Assembly: GCA_001275005.1 (NCBI GenBank)
Contig: JWZX01002948.1
Coordinates: 1-39,106, forward strand
Reading direction: 5' to 3'
DNA: 39,106 nucleotides
From: Chrysochromulina tobinii
Lineage: Eukaryota; Haptophyta; Prymnesiales; Chrysochromulinaceae
The translations under genes were made by a program, and so were the position numbers. The notes beneath the pieces are model-generated. The model made no database searches. It saw only the letters and a program-made list of their open reading frames with translations, and was not told the origin of the DNA. Within the stretch, counting starts at the first letter, position 1; every line of letters begins with the position of its first letter. This document shows, in pieces, positions 16,701-25,248 of the stretch.

Positions 16701-18529
16701 GCGAGGCCCTTGCCAGGCTTCTTGTTGAACGCATCGGCCGCGGCCTGCACCTCGGACTTGCGCCTTCGTGCGGCGAGCAGCTGCGCCGCCGACTCGTCCG
16801 CCGCGGCGTCGGCGGCCGACAGCGGCGCGCCGTCGCGGGCGCTTGCTTCGGCCTCGAGGGCGAGCACCGAGGGCAGCTCGAGGCCGTCGGCATCGAGGGT
16901 AGTGGACGCGAGCACGTCCAGCAGAGCCTCGATGGCGAGCAAATGGGCCGTGTCGACGGGCACATGCGCGGCGGGGTGCGCGGCGGCTGCGAGCGCGCCA
17001 GCGAGCGCGTGCAGCAGGTCGGAACGCTGCATGTTGCAGTCGAAGGCTGAGAGGAGTCGCATGGAGAGCAGCGGTTGCGAGAGGAGCATAGGCACGCTCT
17101 CCAGCACGAGATGGCGACGGTCGGGAGGGGGCGCGGGCTGCTTCTCGGCGGGCGGCTTGAGGAGCGCAAGGTGCACGCGCGTGAAGAGCGCCTCCTGCTG
17201 TCGGCTGCCGAGCACGCCGACCGTCTGGAGCAGCGCCTGCGCCGTCTTGAGCAGCAGCGAGAGCAGCTCAGTTGGGGGCCCTGGCTCGGGCTCCCCTTCC
17301 TTGCCGTACTTGCACTCGATGTTGGCGATGAGCAGGTAGGAGAGCGAGTCGGTGAGCAGCGTCGAGAGCGCGGGCGTCGCGCCCAGTGGCGCGCCGCCCG
17401 CCCGCAGCGCCGCGAGCAACGCCGCCAACGCAAACTCGCGCACGGGCGGCGGATTATGCGGCTCCGCCGGATCGATCAACCCGATTAGGAAGCGTAGCAC
17501 CTCGTACAAGCAGCCCACCCCGTAGGGTGCCAGCGCCGGCGCTGCCGGCGCCGCCGACGTGCCGTTCGCCGCCGGCTCCGGCTCCGCGCCACCGCCCAAA
17601 CCCGAGCGCGCAGGGGTGCTGGGCGGCTCGGCCTCGGCCGCCGCACCGACCGATGCCGCACCGACCGACGCCGCACCTTCCGCACCTTCCGCGCCTTCCG
17701 CGGGCAGCGCTTCGGCGTCGGCGTCGGCATCGGCCGTCGTGGCCTTTGTGTCGGTGGGCACCTCCCCGGCATCGGCCCCTGCCGCGGCCTCAATCTTGGC
17801 GGCGGCAGCGGCCGCGGCCGCGGCTGCTACCTTTTGGCCTGCCCAGGGAGTCGAGTGGACACGCGCGACAGGCGGCGATGTGGCGCCCGTTCGGGAATCT
17901 GGCGGCAGGGCGGCGGCGCTGGGGTCGGCGACGGTGATCTCGGGGATGCGCGCGAAGAGCGTGCGCACCATCGCGCGCAGCCCAGCCTCCGCCTGGTGGC
18001 GCAGCAGGTCCGACAGCGAGCCTTGCGATGAAATGCGGTAGCACGAGTGCACCACCTCGCACACGGCCTCGTCCGAGAGAGCGCCGCCGCTCGGGCACTG
18101 CACGCAGGCGACGAGCAGCTGCAGGATGCACATGAGCACCACCTCGTCGGCGGCCGGGTCGGTCACCTCGAAGCGGCAGTAGGTCGCCGCGCGCACGATT
18201 GCCACGATCGTTTCAGGCTCGGTGGCTGGATCAAGCGTGAGCAGCCCCGCCTCGAGGAAGGTGTGAACAGCGAGCAACGCCCGCTGCGTGACGACGCCGC
18301 TCGTGTTCTCCTGCCGAATGGTCTCCAGGAAGGGCTCGATGTACTCGAGGCTGCTCACCCGCCTCGTGAGCACGGCGCGGCGCGCCTGGTTGAAGTGGCG
18401 CAGCAGCTTCGTGCCGGACGGGGGCGGCGCTCGGTAGGCGCTAGTCGCGGCTCGCCAGTCGGCGCGAAGCTGCGTGGTGATGGATGCAATCTCGAACGAG
18501 ACGATGTCGCGCAGCTCGCCGCGCGCCAT
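13739..18529 (-). CDS. GBF1: Large Sec7-domain ARF-GEF, GBF1/GNOM type
   Basis: 1596 residues in one uninterrupted exon, ATG 18529 (MARGELRDIVSFEIASITTQ) to TGA 13739-13741. The N-terminal DCB-like region includes SSLEYIEPFLETIRQENTSG. Next come an alanine-rich linker (~230-340) and a HUS-like region. The Sec7 domain (~590-780) has the catalytic Glu687 in FRLPGEAQKIDRLMEAFA and the second motif MLNTDLHSPQIANKMTLDQF, then NNRGIN. Long helical HDS-like regions follow. The protein should exchange GDP for GTP on class I/II ARF at the Golgi, recruiting COPI. It is shorter than human GBF1 but has the same order. The residues equivalent to the brefeldin switch are Phe721-Ala722 (resistant type) with Asp729 and Met739 (sensitive type), so drug response is not predictable. 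The gene is divergent from the armadillo gene. Confidence 0.88.
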   Translation of the reverse strand: MARGELRDIVSFEIASITTQLRADWRAATSAYRAPPPSGTKLLRHFNQARRAVLTRRVSSLEYIEPFLETIRQENTSGVVTQRALLAVHTFLEAGLLTLDPATEPETIVAIVRAATYCRFEVTDPAADEVVLMCILQLLVACVQCPSGGALSDEAVCEVVHSCYRISSQGSLSDLLRHQAEAGLRAMVRTLFARIPEITVADPSAAALPPDSRTGATSPPVARVHSTPWAGQKVAAAAAAAAAAKIEAAAGADAGEVPTDTKATTADADADAEALPAEGAEGAEGAASVGAASVGAAAEAEPPSTPARSGLGGGAEPEPAANGTSAAPAAPALAPYGVGCLYEVLRFLIGLIDPAEPHNPPPVREFALAALLAALRAGGAPLGATPALSTLLTDSLSYLLIANIECKYGKEGEPEPGPPTELLSLLLKTAQALLQTVGVLGSRQQEALFTRVHLALLKPPAEKQPAPPPDRRHLVLESVPMLLSQPLLSMRLLSAFDCNMQRSDLLHALAGALAAAAHPAAHVPVDTAHLLAIEALLDVLASTTLDADGLELPSVLALEAEASARDGAPLSAADAAADESAAQLLAARRRKSEVQAAADAFNKKPGKGLAALQKAGLVSTPLDPAEVAAFLRATPQLEKAALGDFLSSPGDESASVLRAFVAQFDFSAYEIEGALRMFLQSFRLPGEAQKIDRLMEAFARGVFEANPSVFANSDAAYVLAFAIIMLNTDLHSPQIANKMTLDQFVSNNRGINNNKDLPRPFLERVYTVIQSDEIKLNEEMLVLSRPAWRAFEDKPVGKPPGGPPPPPAALGTALSVGVPGTAPSTPVPGTARSAARALPLFPPPPPPHVGPAERALRAQLFSSLSAGVLEALGAMLARADSRDAVATALEGYGRCARLASIHGLQPMVEAVLRSLGVASCLCAAAAADVDAAAAAATAAAAKATTAAAAAPAGAATAATPGADGSVAVDEPAAAASAAKRLREKCLLAGGALFATAHSSAPALTSAHHWLPVVEALCTLHEMELLPSSLCADPVLGRCWDDAKEKPKLSAQPPKLASSSSFSLWGAVTYLVGSAEPDRTAELRLQRAIEHARAEVGGYKLPELLASTTAMTEASLEALLAALLAAHDGSAPLGGADAARAALGIRPLEGEGADAAPTAPGTARRASLLLQLLAEVTIHNGHRFGALWPRMAPVLDTALGESPPRALARGAVLASLRMALRLLPSHPETLPLLLPPLATTVEAKGVLVAPAVDMMAAGIAELLQPSVVSSVDESSSRVLLALASSPDVLASKAAAAATLNALNALVLASNATAAGSGSPLAGCFAGVMSAVIRHAASDATPLEHAIRAVDLVSEMHASLRTLAVAGALPAGALAPLPPTVDLTTAALAPHGPWLRMWLPWLRGLASLCVVSRNAVRDAAIVALQRALLHPDVRSEPAEVWAAAFEGVVFPMLAEVLHRSVGGELDDERLMLRAVTLLSKGLLHHLAGLLSLPTFSLLWLRALELLQSYTHAPNNELLLEAVPETLKNMLLVMATAGAFDATGPPGTGEQSLASITKAVIEGFCPELTAAPDVAQIWGGVPAAPAEAAEGGTVPAEAA

Positions 18530-18800
18530 CTCTGTCTCAGTGGGTTGGGTGGCGAGGTGCGAGGAACTTCGCACCGCGACGCGATGACGGCGACAATCAA
18601 GGGCTTGGAGTCGTCTCACGCACCGCTATCTCGGATGGTTGATATACGTCTGTTTGAGACCTAATCAAGGAGACCTAATCATGTAATTAAGGCCAGGGTG
18701 AGCGCTACCGTATCGCCGAACGCACGACGCGAAGACTGCGCTCACAGCCGCCGCGGCCCCGTGCTGCTTTGGCGAGGGAGGAGCCGCACGCGATTGTCTC
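18530..18800. promoter_or_regulatory. Divergent promoter region between ARF-GEF and armadillo genes
   Basis: 271 bp separate the two start codons. It holds a small direct repeat around 18660-18680 (gacctaatcaaggagacctaatca) in an AT-richer patch. No TATA box stands out. It must contain both transcription starts. Confidence 0.5.
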
Positions 18801-21800
18801 ATGCCCAAGCCAGAGCCTGCTTTCTCGACGACAGACGCGCAGCGCTTGACGACGTGCCTCGACGGCATCGCGGACGACGCCAGTGAGTTGCGCTGGGCCG
18901 CGCTCGATCAGCTCCGCTACTTTTGCGACGGCGCCAATGCGGCGCTGCTCGAGGCCATCGGCGGCAAGCGCTTCCCGACGCTCGCGGTGCTAGTCGAGCT
19001 GCTCGACACGGCCGCGCGGCTCGGCGGGCCCATCGCGGTGCGCAAATGCGTCGACGTTCGACAGCGCGTGCCTGTCGGCCTCGTCGTCCAGCTGCTCGAG
19101 TGCCTGCTGTGCAATGCGACGTCCAACCTGAAGCCGTTTCTCAAGATGCCCAACGGCATCAAGAACCTCGTGACCACGCTCTCGCACTACGAGGACCTCA
19201 TCTACGACGCGGAAGGCCCCGACATCCTCGACCGCGCGTGCAACGTGCTCTCCTACTGTACCTTTTACCACCCTGCGAGCGCTGCCTCCATCTTCATCGC
19301 CGCCGACGGCGTCGCGGTCGTGACGCGCATGCTCAATGCGGCCATCACGCACTACACGCGCACGCTCGCGCGGCCCGGCACCGCGCTCCCCTCGCGACCA
19401 ATGCCTCTCTCCGGCTCGTCCGCGCAATGGGACTCGCTCACGGGCAACATCTGCGAGCTCGTCTCGAATGTCTCGTCGGCAAACAGTCAAGCCCAGAAGG
19501 CCTTCACGCAGGGCGGCGCCTTGCGCTCGCTGATCGACCTGGTGCCCTTGCTCACGACGACGCGCTCGATGACCGTCGCCCAGGGGCAGCCCTCGCTGAC
19601 GTTCGCCACCGAGCAGGTGCTCCTCGCCGCGGCAACGCTCGTCTGGTGCACGCCGCAGTCGCAGACCATGCTCCTCGAGGCGGGGACCATCGTAAGCGCC
19701 TTGGCCCCGCCGCGCCCTCACCCGCCGCCGCGCCCGAATGCCCCACGCGCCCCACCGCTGGTCTCCGCCTTGAGCTCTTTCATCTCCGCCTTGAGCTCTT
19801 TCATCTCCGCCTTGAGCTCTTTCTTCTCCGCCCCCTCCCGCCCCCAGGACGCATGCCTCAAGTACATCGACCAGTCGGCCGCGGCAAGCGCGCCCGCAAG
19901 CAGCAACCTGGACAATGGCGAGGCGCACCACGAGGCGCACCCCACCCCGGACACGATCGTGTCGCAGGCGTGCCTTCTCCTCGTGCTCAACAGCCAGCTC
20001 GAGAACAAGCCGATGCAGTCCTCGGTGCTCCAACGTGCTGAGAAGGTGAGCTCGCGGGCCGCCAAGGCGGGCCACACGCACGAGCTGCGCAGCGAGTTGG
20101 CCGCGCTCTACACGCTGCACCAGGAGATGTTCGAGGCGATCGAGCACATCCGGCTCAACCATTACCACAGTGACGAAGTGGTCAAGAGCCTCAAGCTCCT
20201 CGCTCGCTCGCTCCCTTCGAAGGGGGAGGCACCCTACCTACTCGTGCACATGCACGGGACCCAGACGCTCGAGCTCATGATCCGCTGCGTGTCCAACATT
20301 GACGAGGAGGTGCTCTCGCATGCGTGCCTCGCGTGCCTGCAGCGCTGCATGCAAGTGCTCACCACGACGCCTCGCCTCCTTCCCCACAGGTGCTCTCGCA
20401 TGCGTGCCTCGCGTGCCACGCGCTCATACAGCGCTCGCCGCCCGCGCGCATCCTCTTCCTTCGCAAGCAAGGCATCGCTGAGCTCGCCGAGTGCTTGCGC
20501 GACTACAACACCGACGTCAAGGCCACCTCGCTGCGCATCCTATGCCTGCTCGCGGCCGAGTCGGCGCACGCGCGTGACGAGATGCGCACCGAGGAGGTGC
20601 TGCTGCAGGTGCTGCGCACTATCCAAGCGTACCCAGCCGACGACGTGACCTTGCCAGTGCTCGACGCAGCGCTCGAGGCGGTCGCACACATCGTGCTGTC
20701 CTCGCGCACCAACCAGGACTACATCCGCTCGGTGGCGGGGCTCGAGCCGCTCGCTACGGCGCTCAAGCACTGCGTCGCCTCCCTCCCTCGCCACTCGCCG
20801 CCAGCGCACACGACGCGCGGCGCCGACGGCTTCGACGGGATGGGCGGCAACATGGGGGCTGCCCATGGCGGCGCGGCCATGGGCAGCGCCGGCATGGGCG
20901 CGCGGCGTGGGCGCGCGGGCATTCACGGCACTCCGACGCGCGTTGAGCCAGCGGCCACGTGCGGGGCCCCGTCGGCGGTCACGGCCGCGCAATCGCGGCC
21001 GACCACCGCGGGCCGCTCACGCCCGACCACCGCGGGGCGCGTGCGCGGCGAGAGGGCATCGGACGAGATCTCGGGCCCGGACGGTCGCTCCGCTCGCACG
21101 ACGACGGCGGTGGCGCCCAGCGGCGCGATCGACCTGTGGAAAGTGACCGAGACGGCGTGCGACGCGCTCAACAACGTGGCGTACCGTAACGTCGGCAACC
21201 AGGAGGCGCTGCTCGAGCTTGGGGTGCTCCCGGCTTGCCTCTCGCTGCTGGCGCGCCACGAGAGCGGCGATGGCGGCGAGGGCGTGGGTGCGTCGCTCGC
21301 CGCGGGAGCGCTCAACCTGCTCATCAACATGGCCGACACCAACAGCGCCACTCAGGACGCCCTCGGCTCGCGTGAGGCTGCCGAGGCGGTCCATCGGCTG
21401 CTCAGTGCGACGGGCGCGCCCCGGATCGTGTGCGCCGCGTGCCTGCTGCTCTCGCACGTCGCGTGGAACCATCCGACCAACCAACGTCTGTATGGGACCG
21501 AGGCCGCCATTCGCACCCTCCTCTCCCTCCTCTCGGCCGAAGGCCGGGCTGCGGCCCTGGGGCAGAAGAGGGCGGATGCCGCCGCCGCTGAGGGGCTCGC
21601 GGCCGTGGAAGGGCTTGCCCCGGGCTCGGCCGAGGGCGGCGCGGAAGCGGTGGGCCAAGCGGTCGAGCTCGCCCTCTACGCGATGATGGCGCTCGTCAAC
21701 CTGTCGTACTGCAACGCGACGGTGCAGGAGCTCGTGCGCGCGTGCGGCGGTGTGCCGCTGCTGCACCAGCAGCTGGCGAGCCCTCTGTACGAGGCGCGCA

Positions 21801-23263
21801 AGACGGCCGCCTTCTGCCTGGGCAACCTGGTGCGCGATAACTCCGCGAACGCGCGCGACGAACGTGATTGCATGCTGATTGCATGCTGATTGCATGCTGA
21901 TTGCATGAATGAGGATTGCCTCCCTCATCAGGTGCGCGATAACTCCGCGAACGCGCGCGACGTTGTCTTGCACGGCGGCATCGAGTCGCTGCTCTACTGC
22001 CTCAACGACGACGACGACGACGAGCTCTCGAAGACGGCCTACTCGACGATCCTGCACTTGGGCGACTCGGGCGTACAGCAGCTCCTCCACTTGAGCCGCG
22101 ACGCCGCCAAGCAGCTCGCCGATCTCCATGCGCGCACGCCGGATCTCAAGGCCGCGCTTGCGGCGGCCATGGCTGCGGACGAGGACGAGGACGAGGACGA
22201 GGAGGACGAGACGGACGAGGCGGCGGCTGGCGCGCCCGGCATCGGCGGTGCGCGCGCCGGCACGCCCTCCACGGCCAGCGGCGCGGCCAGTGGCGCCCGG
22301 GACGGCGCCGACAAGCTTCTCATGGAAGACATCGAGGATGACATTGAGACCCTCTCGCTCAATAGTTTGATCGCTCGGCACGCGCCCGCGCCCGCCACGT
22401 CACAGCATCAGCAGCAGCATCATGAGCAGCAGCAGCATCAGCCGACTCGCCGCCCCGCCTCGGCGGCCGTCGGCGGCGGCTCCTTCTTCGCGGCGCGCGC
22501 TGAGGGCGGAGGTACCGGTACCAGTGGCGCCCGGGACGGCGCCGCCTCCACCGCGTTGCGGCCGTCGACTGGGCGCCGGGGTGGTGCGGCGGCCGCGGCG
22601 GGCGCGGGTGCCCTCTCGTCAGTGCCGACGGAGACGTTGGTCACGTGCCGTACGGCGATCGCGCTCCTCGAGCGCTGCCTGCCTGTGCTCAACGGCACAG
22701 TTTACACGGCCGAGGCCCATCAGCGCGCGTTGCTCACTGAGCACGGGATGGACTGCCTGCTGCCGCTCCTCTGTGACGCCGTGCCCTTCAACCTGCAGGA
22801 GCAGGCGCTCTACGTGCTACTGAACGCGACCTCGCTCAAGGATGGCAAGGCGCTGTCGCTCGCGTGCCGACACGGCGCGGTCGGCGCGATCCTCGCGGTG
22901 GCGGCCGTGGCGCACGGCATCAAGCACGAGGACGCGCTTGGGAAGTGTCTCTCGGTGCTTGAGCACCTCGTAGAGGGCAGCCGGGAGGGGCGCGAGAAGT
23001 TCTGTGCGACCGAAGATGGCACCAAGCTCCTCATGACCATCCTTCAGGTGGGTGATGTGCAGGCGCTCAATCCTGAGGTGCGCACGGGCTCGGCGAACCT
23101 GCTCCTCGCGCTGGTCTCCGCCGAGCCCTCGCAGAAGGCTGTGCTCAGGCTGGGTGGCCGGCGGGTGCTCGAGCAGATCGCCCTTTGGGACACGAAGCGG
23201 CGCGACACCATGGTCCTCGCCGCGCGCGCCAAGCAGGCGCTGCGCGAGCTGACAGAGTCGTGA
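18801..23263 (+). CDS. Armadillo/HEAT-repeat scaffold protein, four exons
   Basis: Exons 18801-19691, 19848-20309, 20390-21829 and 21932-23263 are all multiples of three and join in phase 0 to 1374 residues, with no internal stop. ATG 18801 (MPKPEPAFSTTDAQRLTTCL) to TGA 23261-23263. The protein is mostly helical repeats of armadillo style: LLECLLCNATSNLKPFLK, DACLKYIDQ, ALNNVAYRNVGNQEALLELG, LNLLINMADTNSATQDALGS, MALVNLSYCNATVQELV, FCLGNLVRDNSANARDVVLH. An acidic run (DEDEDEDEEDETDE) and a Gln/His-rich linker divide the last third. I cannot name the family. Armadillo scaffolds usually bind other proteins, and one ciliary group (ARMC-type) is possible. Two of the three introns are introner-like insertions with perfect flanking exon duplications. 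Confidence 0.85.
19692..19847 (+). other. Intron with 21-bp minisatellite (156 nt, frame-preserving)
   Basis: Donor GTAAGC after GGGACCATC and acceptor CGCCCCCAG before GACGCATGC, phase 0. The interior is C-rich and contains three copies of ctccgccttgagctctttc(a/t)t. The length is a multiple of three and it has no in-frame stop, so retention would add 52 residues rather than truncate. No flanking duplication is seen, unlike the next two introns. Retained coding sequence is the alternative. Confidence 0.7.
20310..20389 (+). mobile_element. Introner-like insertion, core family, 28-bp target duplication
   Basis: Intron of 80 nt, phase 0 (DEE|VLSHACLAC). The exon stretch gtgctctcgcatgcgtgcct continues for 28 bp and is perfectly repeated at 20310-20337 and 20390-20417. 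The 52-bp insert 20338-20389 carries gctgcatgcaagtgctcacc, then a C/T-rich tract and CACAG. Near-identical inserts occur in three FAM91 introns. The donor GT belongs to the left exon copy, while the acceptor belongs to the insert. Confidence 0.85.
21830..21931 (+). mobile_element. Introner-like insertion, decamer family, 31-bp target duplication
   Basis: Intron of 102 nt, phase 0 (LGNL|VRDNSANARD). A perfect 31-bp exon duplication (21830-21860 and 21932-21962) flanks 71 bp made of gattgcatgct repeats followed by gaggattgcctccctcatcag. The repeat holds CTGAT, a branch-point-like motif, and the insert supplies the terminal CAG. The left copy supplies the donor. The perfect copies suggest a very recent event. 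Confidence 0.85.
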
Positions 23264-23932
23264 ACGTGCCATGTGGCGGGCGCCACACGGCCACACGTGG
23301 CCGGCGCGGCGGCCGCGGCGGCGTACCCCCGCGGCGGCGTACCACGCCCGCTCCCAACGTATCGTCTAAGGACAGCCCTGGAGGTGCTCGGCGCGCGGAG
23401 ACAGAGGAATCGACATGTGGAGTCGAGAGAGGCCGCAAGTCTTCATCTGTTCGCACATTGTGGGTAACATGTACTTTGTACTAGAGGTTGTATGGCGCAG
23501 GTCACCTCAGGTCACTTCACAGTTCGTTGTTTGCAATGGTCACGCTTCAACCTTCAAGCTTCATCTTCCGACGTCCACGGTCGCCGGTCCATGTCCGAAC
23601 CTTTCCATGGACCGTGCCGTTCACGGCTCTGACTCGCGGCGTGCACTCAATTAGTCTGCACAGAGATCCGTGCGCCCATCCCGGCATCCGGTCCGATCGC
23701 GGAGCTCTGCCTTGTGGCGGAACCACTTTCCCAAACCGACGAAATCTCCAGTCCCCGCGCGAGTCGCGCGTGCCAGTACCATAAACCACTGACACCCATG
23801 CTTCTCCTCACTCTTGCGTGTGTGATGCAGTCTCGTGTGTCTTCCGTGTGTCTCGAGCGTCCGTGTCTCGCGGGTGTGATCACTGTAGCCCCCCCCCCGC
23901 GCGCGCCAGCGCGCAGCGGCCTGTTTTAACGT
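23264..23932. other. Intergenic, no gene supported
   Basis: 669 bp between the convergent 3' ends of the armadillo and membrane-protein genes. It begins with a short repeated gcggcggcgtacc(c/a)c and later has a C-run at about 23889. Open frames are short and without domains. Confidence 0.5.
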
Positions 23933-25194
23933 TTACAGCTGTATAGAGAGGTCCATGCTCCCCGATGGGCCGCTGCTGCTGCCGGTGACGCGGCCGCCTG
24001 CTGACGAGGCGCGGTCCCCGCTTTGTTCAACGCCGTGGCCCCCGCCGTCGTCCCCCTCCTTGCGAAACTCATAGTCGCTCAGCTGGTACTCGCCTGCATC
24101 GAGATGGTAGTCATGAGAGTCGTTCACAACGGAGAGGTCGGGAGCCGAGTGTGCGGAGGAGAGCCCCCACTGCTGCTCATGCACGATCGTCGCACCCTCC
24201 CGCGCCAACACCGCCGCCACATGCTGTGCCTCCTCCTTTTGCTGATGAGCCTCCTCTGCGGAGACCGTGCTCGCGGACGTATTGCGGAGCCAGTTGTTGA
24301 CGTCTTTGCGCCGCAGCTCGACTTGTCTGCGCCTCGTCCACCAGCAGACCATCGCCAGGCAGCACAGCAGCGCAACTACCGCGACGAGCACGGCGCTGAC
24401 GAGGATCGTGATGGCCTCACCAACGGCGCTGTTTAGCGCGCCTGGCGGCCGTTGCGGGGGCGGCGAGGGCGAGGGCGAGAAAGTTGGCGAGAAAGTGGGC
24501 TGCGGCGGCGGTGATGCGACGTCCGTGATGGTGGGTGACGTCACCACCGCAAGCACGGCGATCGAGACGCCGGTGACGCTCGCGAGCATGGCGGTCGCGC
24601 TGCTTGGGCTGCTCGTTGCGCTTGCCATCGCCGACTGCACCGAGGTCGCCATGACCGTGGGCGTGAGGACGCGCACGCCGACGATGACGCTGCCCGACGT
24701 TACAGTCACCGTCACCGCCGACGGGTCAACGTCCGCCCGGGCTGCGATCGCGCTCTTCATCTCGGTCCGCACGCTCGGGGTGAAGGAGGAGACGTCGCCG
24801 GCGAGCCGCAGGGCGAGCTCGACGACGCTCATCGCCGGCGGCGGTGGCGACTCCGAGGGCGGCGGGAGTGAGGGCGACGGTGGGGGCGAGGGCGGAGCAG
24901 GCGAGCGCAAGGGCGGCGGTGGCGAGGGTGCTGGCGACTGCGGGCTGGGCGATGTCGAGGGCGGCGGTGGTGATGGCGGCGGCGGCAATGGCGGCGGAGG
25001 CGATGGCGATGGCGGCGGAGGCGATGGCGATGGCGGCGGCGGCGATGGCGGCGGCGGTGATGGCGGCGGCGGCGATGGTGAAGGTGGCGCACTGGGCGGC
25101 TGACAGAACGACTGTCGCGCCACCGCCTGGCACGTGCTCAGGGCGCTCTGGAGGCGGCGTAGGTTGGGATGCAGCTCGCGTTGAGCCGCAAATT
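23933..25194 (-). CDS. SPPPP-rich type I membrane protein, 3' exon
   Basis: A minus reading frame ending with TAA/TGA at 23933. It starts after a good acceptor (CCTTCCTTTTCAG, last base 25195) or a second one at a CTCCAG slightly downstream, because no ATG opens the frame before residue ~134. Order: ELHPNLRRLQSALSTCQAV, a long SPPPP linker, and an alpha/beta module reading VVELALRLAGDVSSFTPSV with SAVTVTVTSGSVIVGVRV (SEA-like in style). Then a second Pro-rich spacer, one membrane helix AITILVSAVLVAVVALLCC followed by WWTRRR as stop-transfer, and an acidic/Ser-rich cytoplasmic tail of ~130 residues. It is likely a wall-facing or scale-facing surface protein. It may be the membrane-anchoring end of the next gene (25249-27746): donor GCG|GTGAGC at 25356 and the CTCCAG acceptor would keep phase 0. 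This is unproven. Confidence 0.6.
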
Positions 25195-25248
25195 CTGAAA
25201 AGGAAGGTGCAGGGATGGGCAAAGGAAACAAGCCGACGGTCGCTTGCC

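Noticed and set aside
13739-18529. BIG/SEC7-type rather than GBF1-type assignment
   Set aside because: The NNRGIN/MTLDQF context and the N-terminal SLEYIEPFLETIR pattern fit GBF1/GNOM better than BIG.
14346-18664. Several long open frames opposite and overlapping the Sec7 gene
   Set aside because: GC-rich third positions keep other frames open. Only the minus frame shows conserved Sec7 and DCB motifs.
19692-19847. Segment considered as coding linker of the armadillo protein
   Set aside because: Good GTAAGC donor, C-rich tract and CAG acceptor, and removal joins clean helical sequence. Retained as an intron, with the coding option noted.
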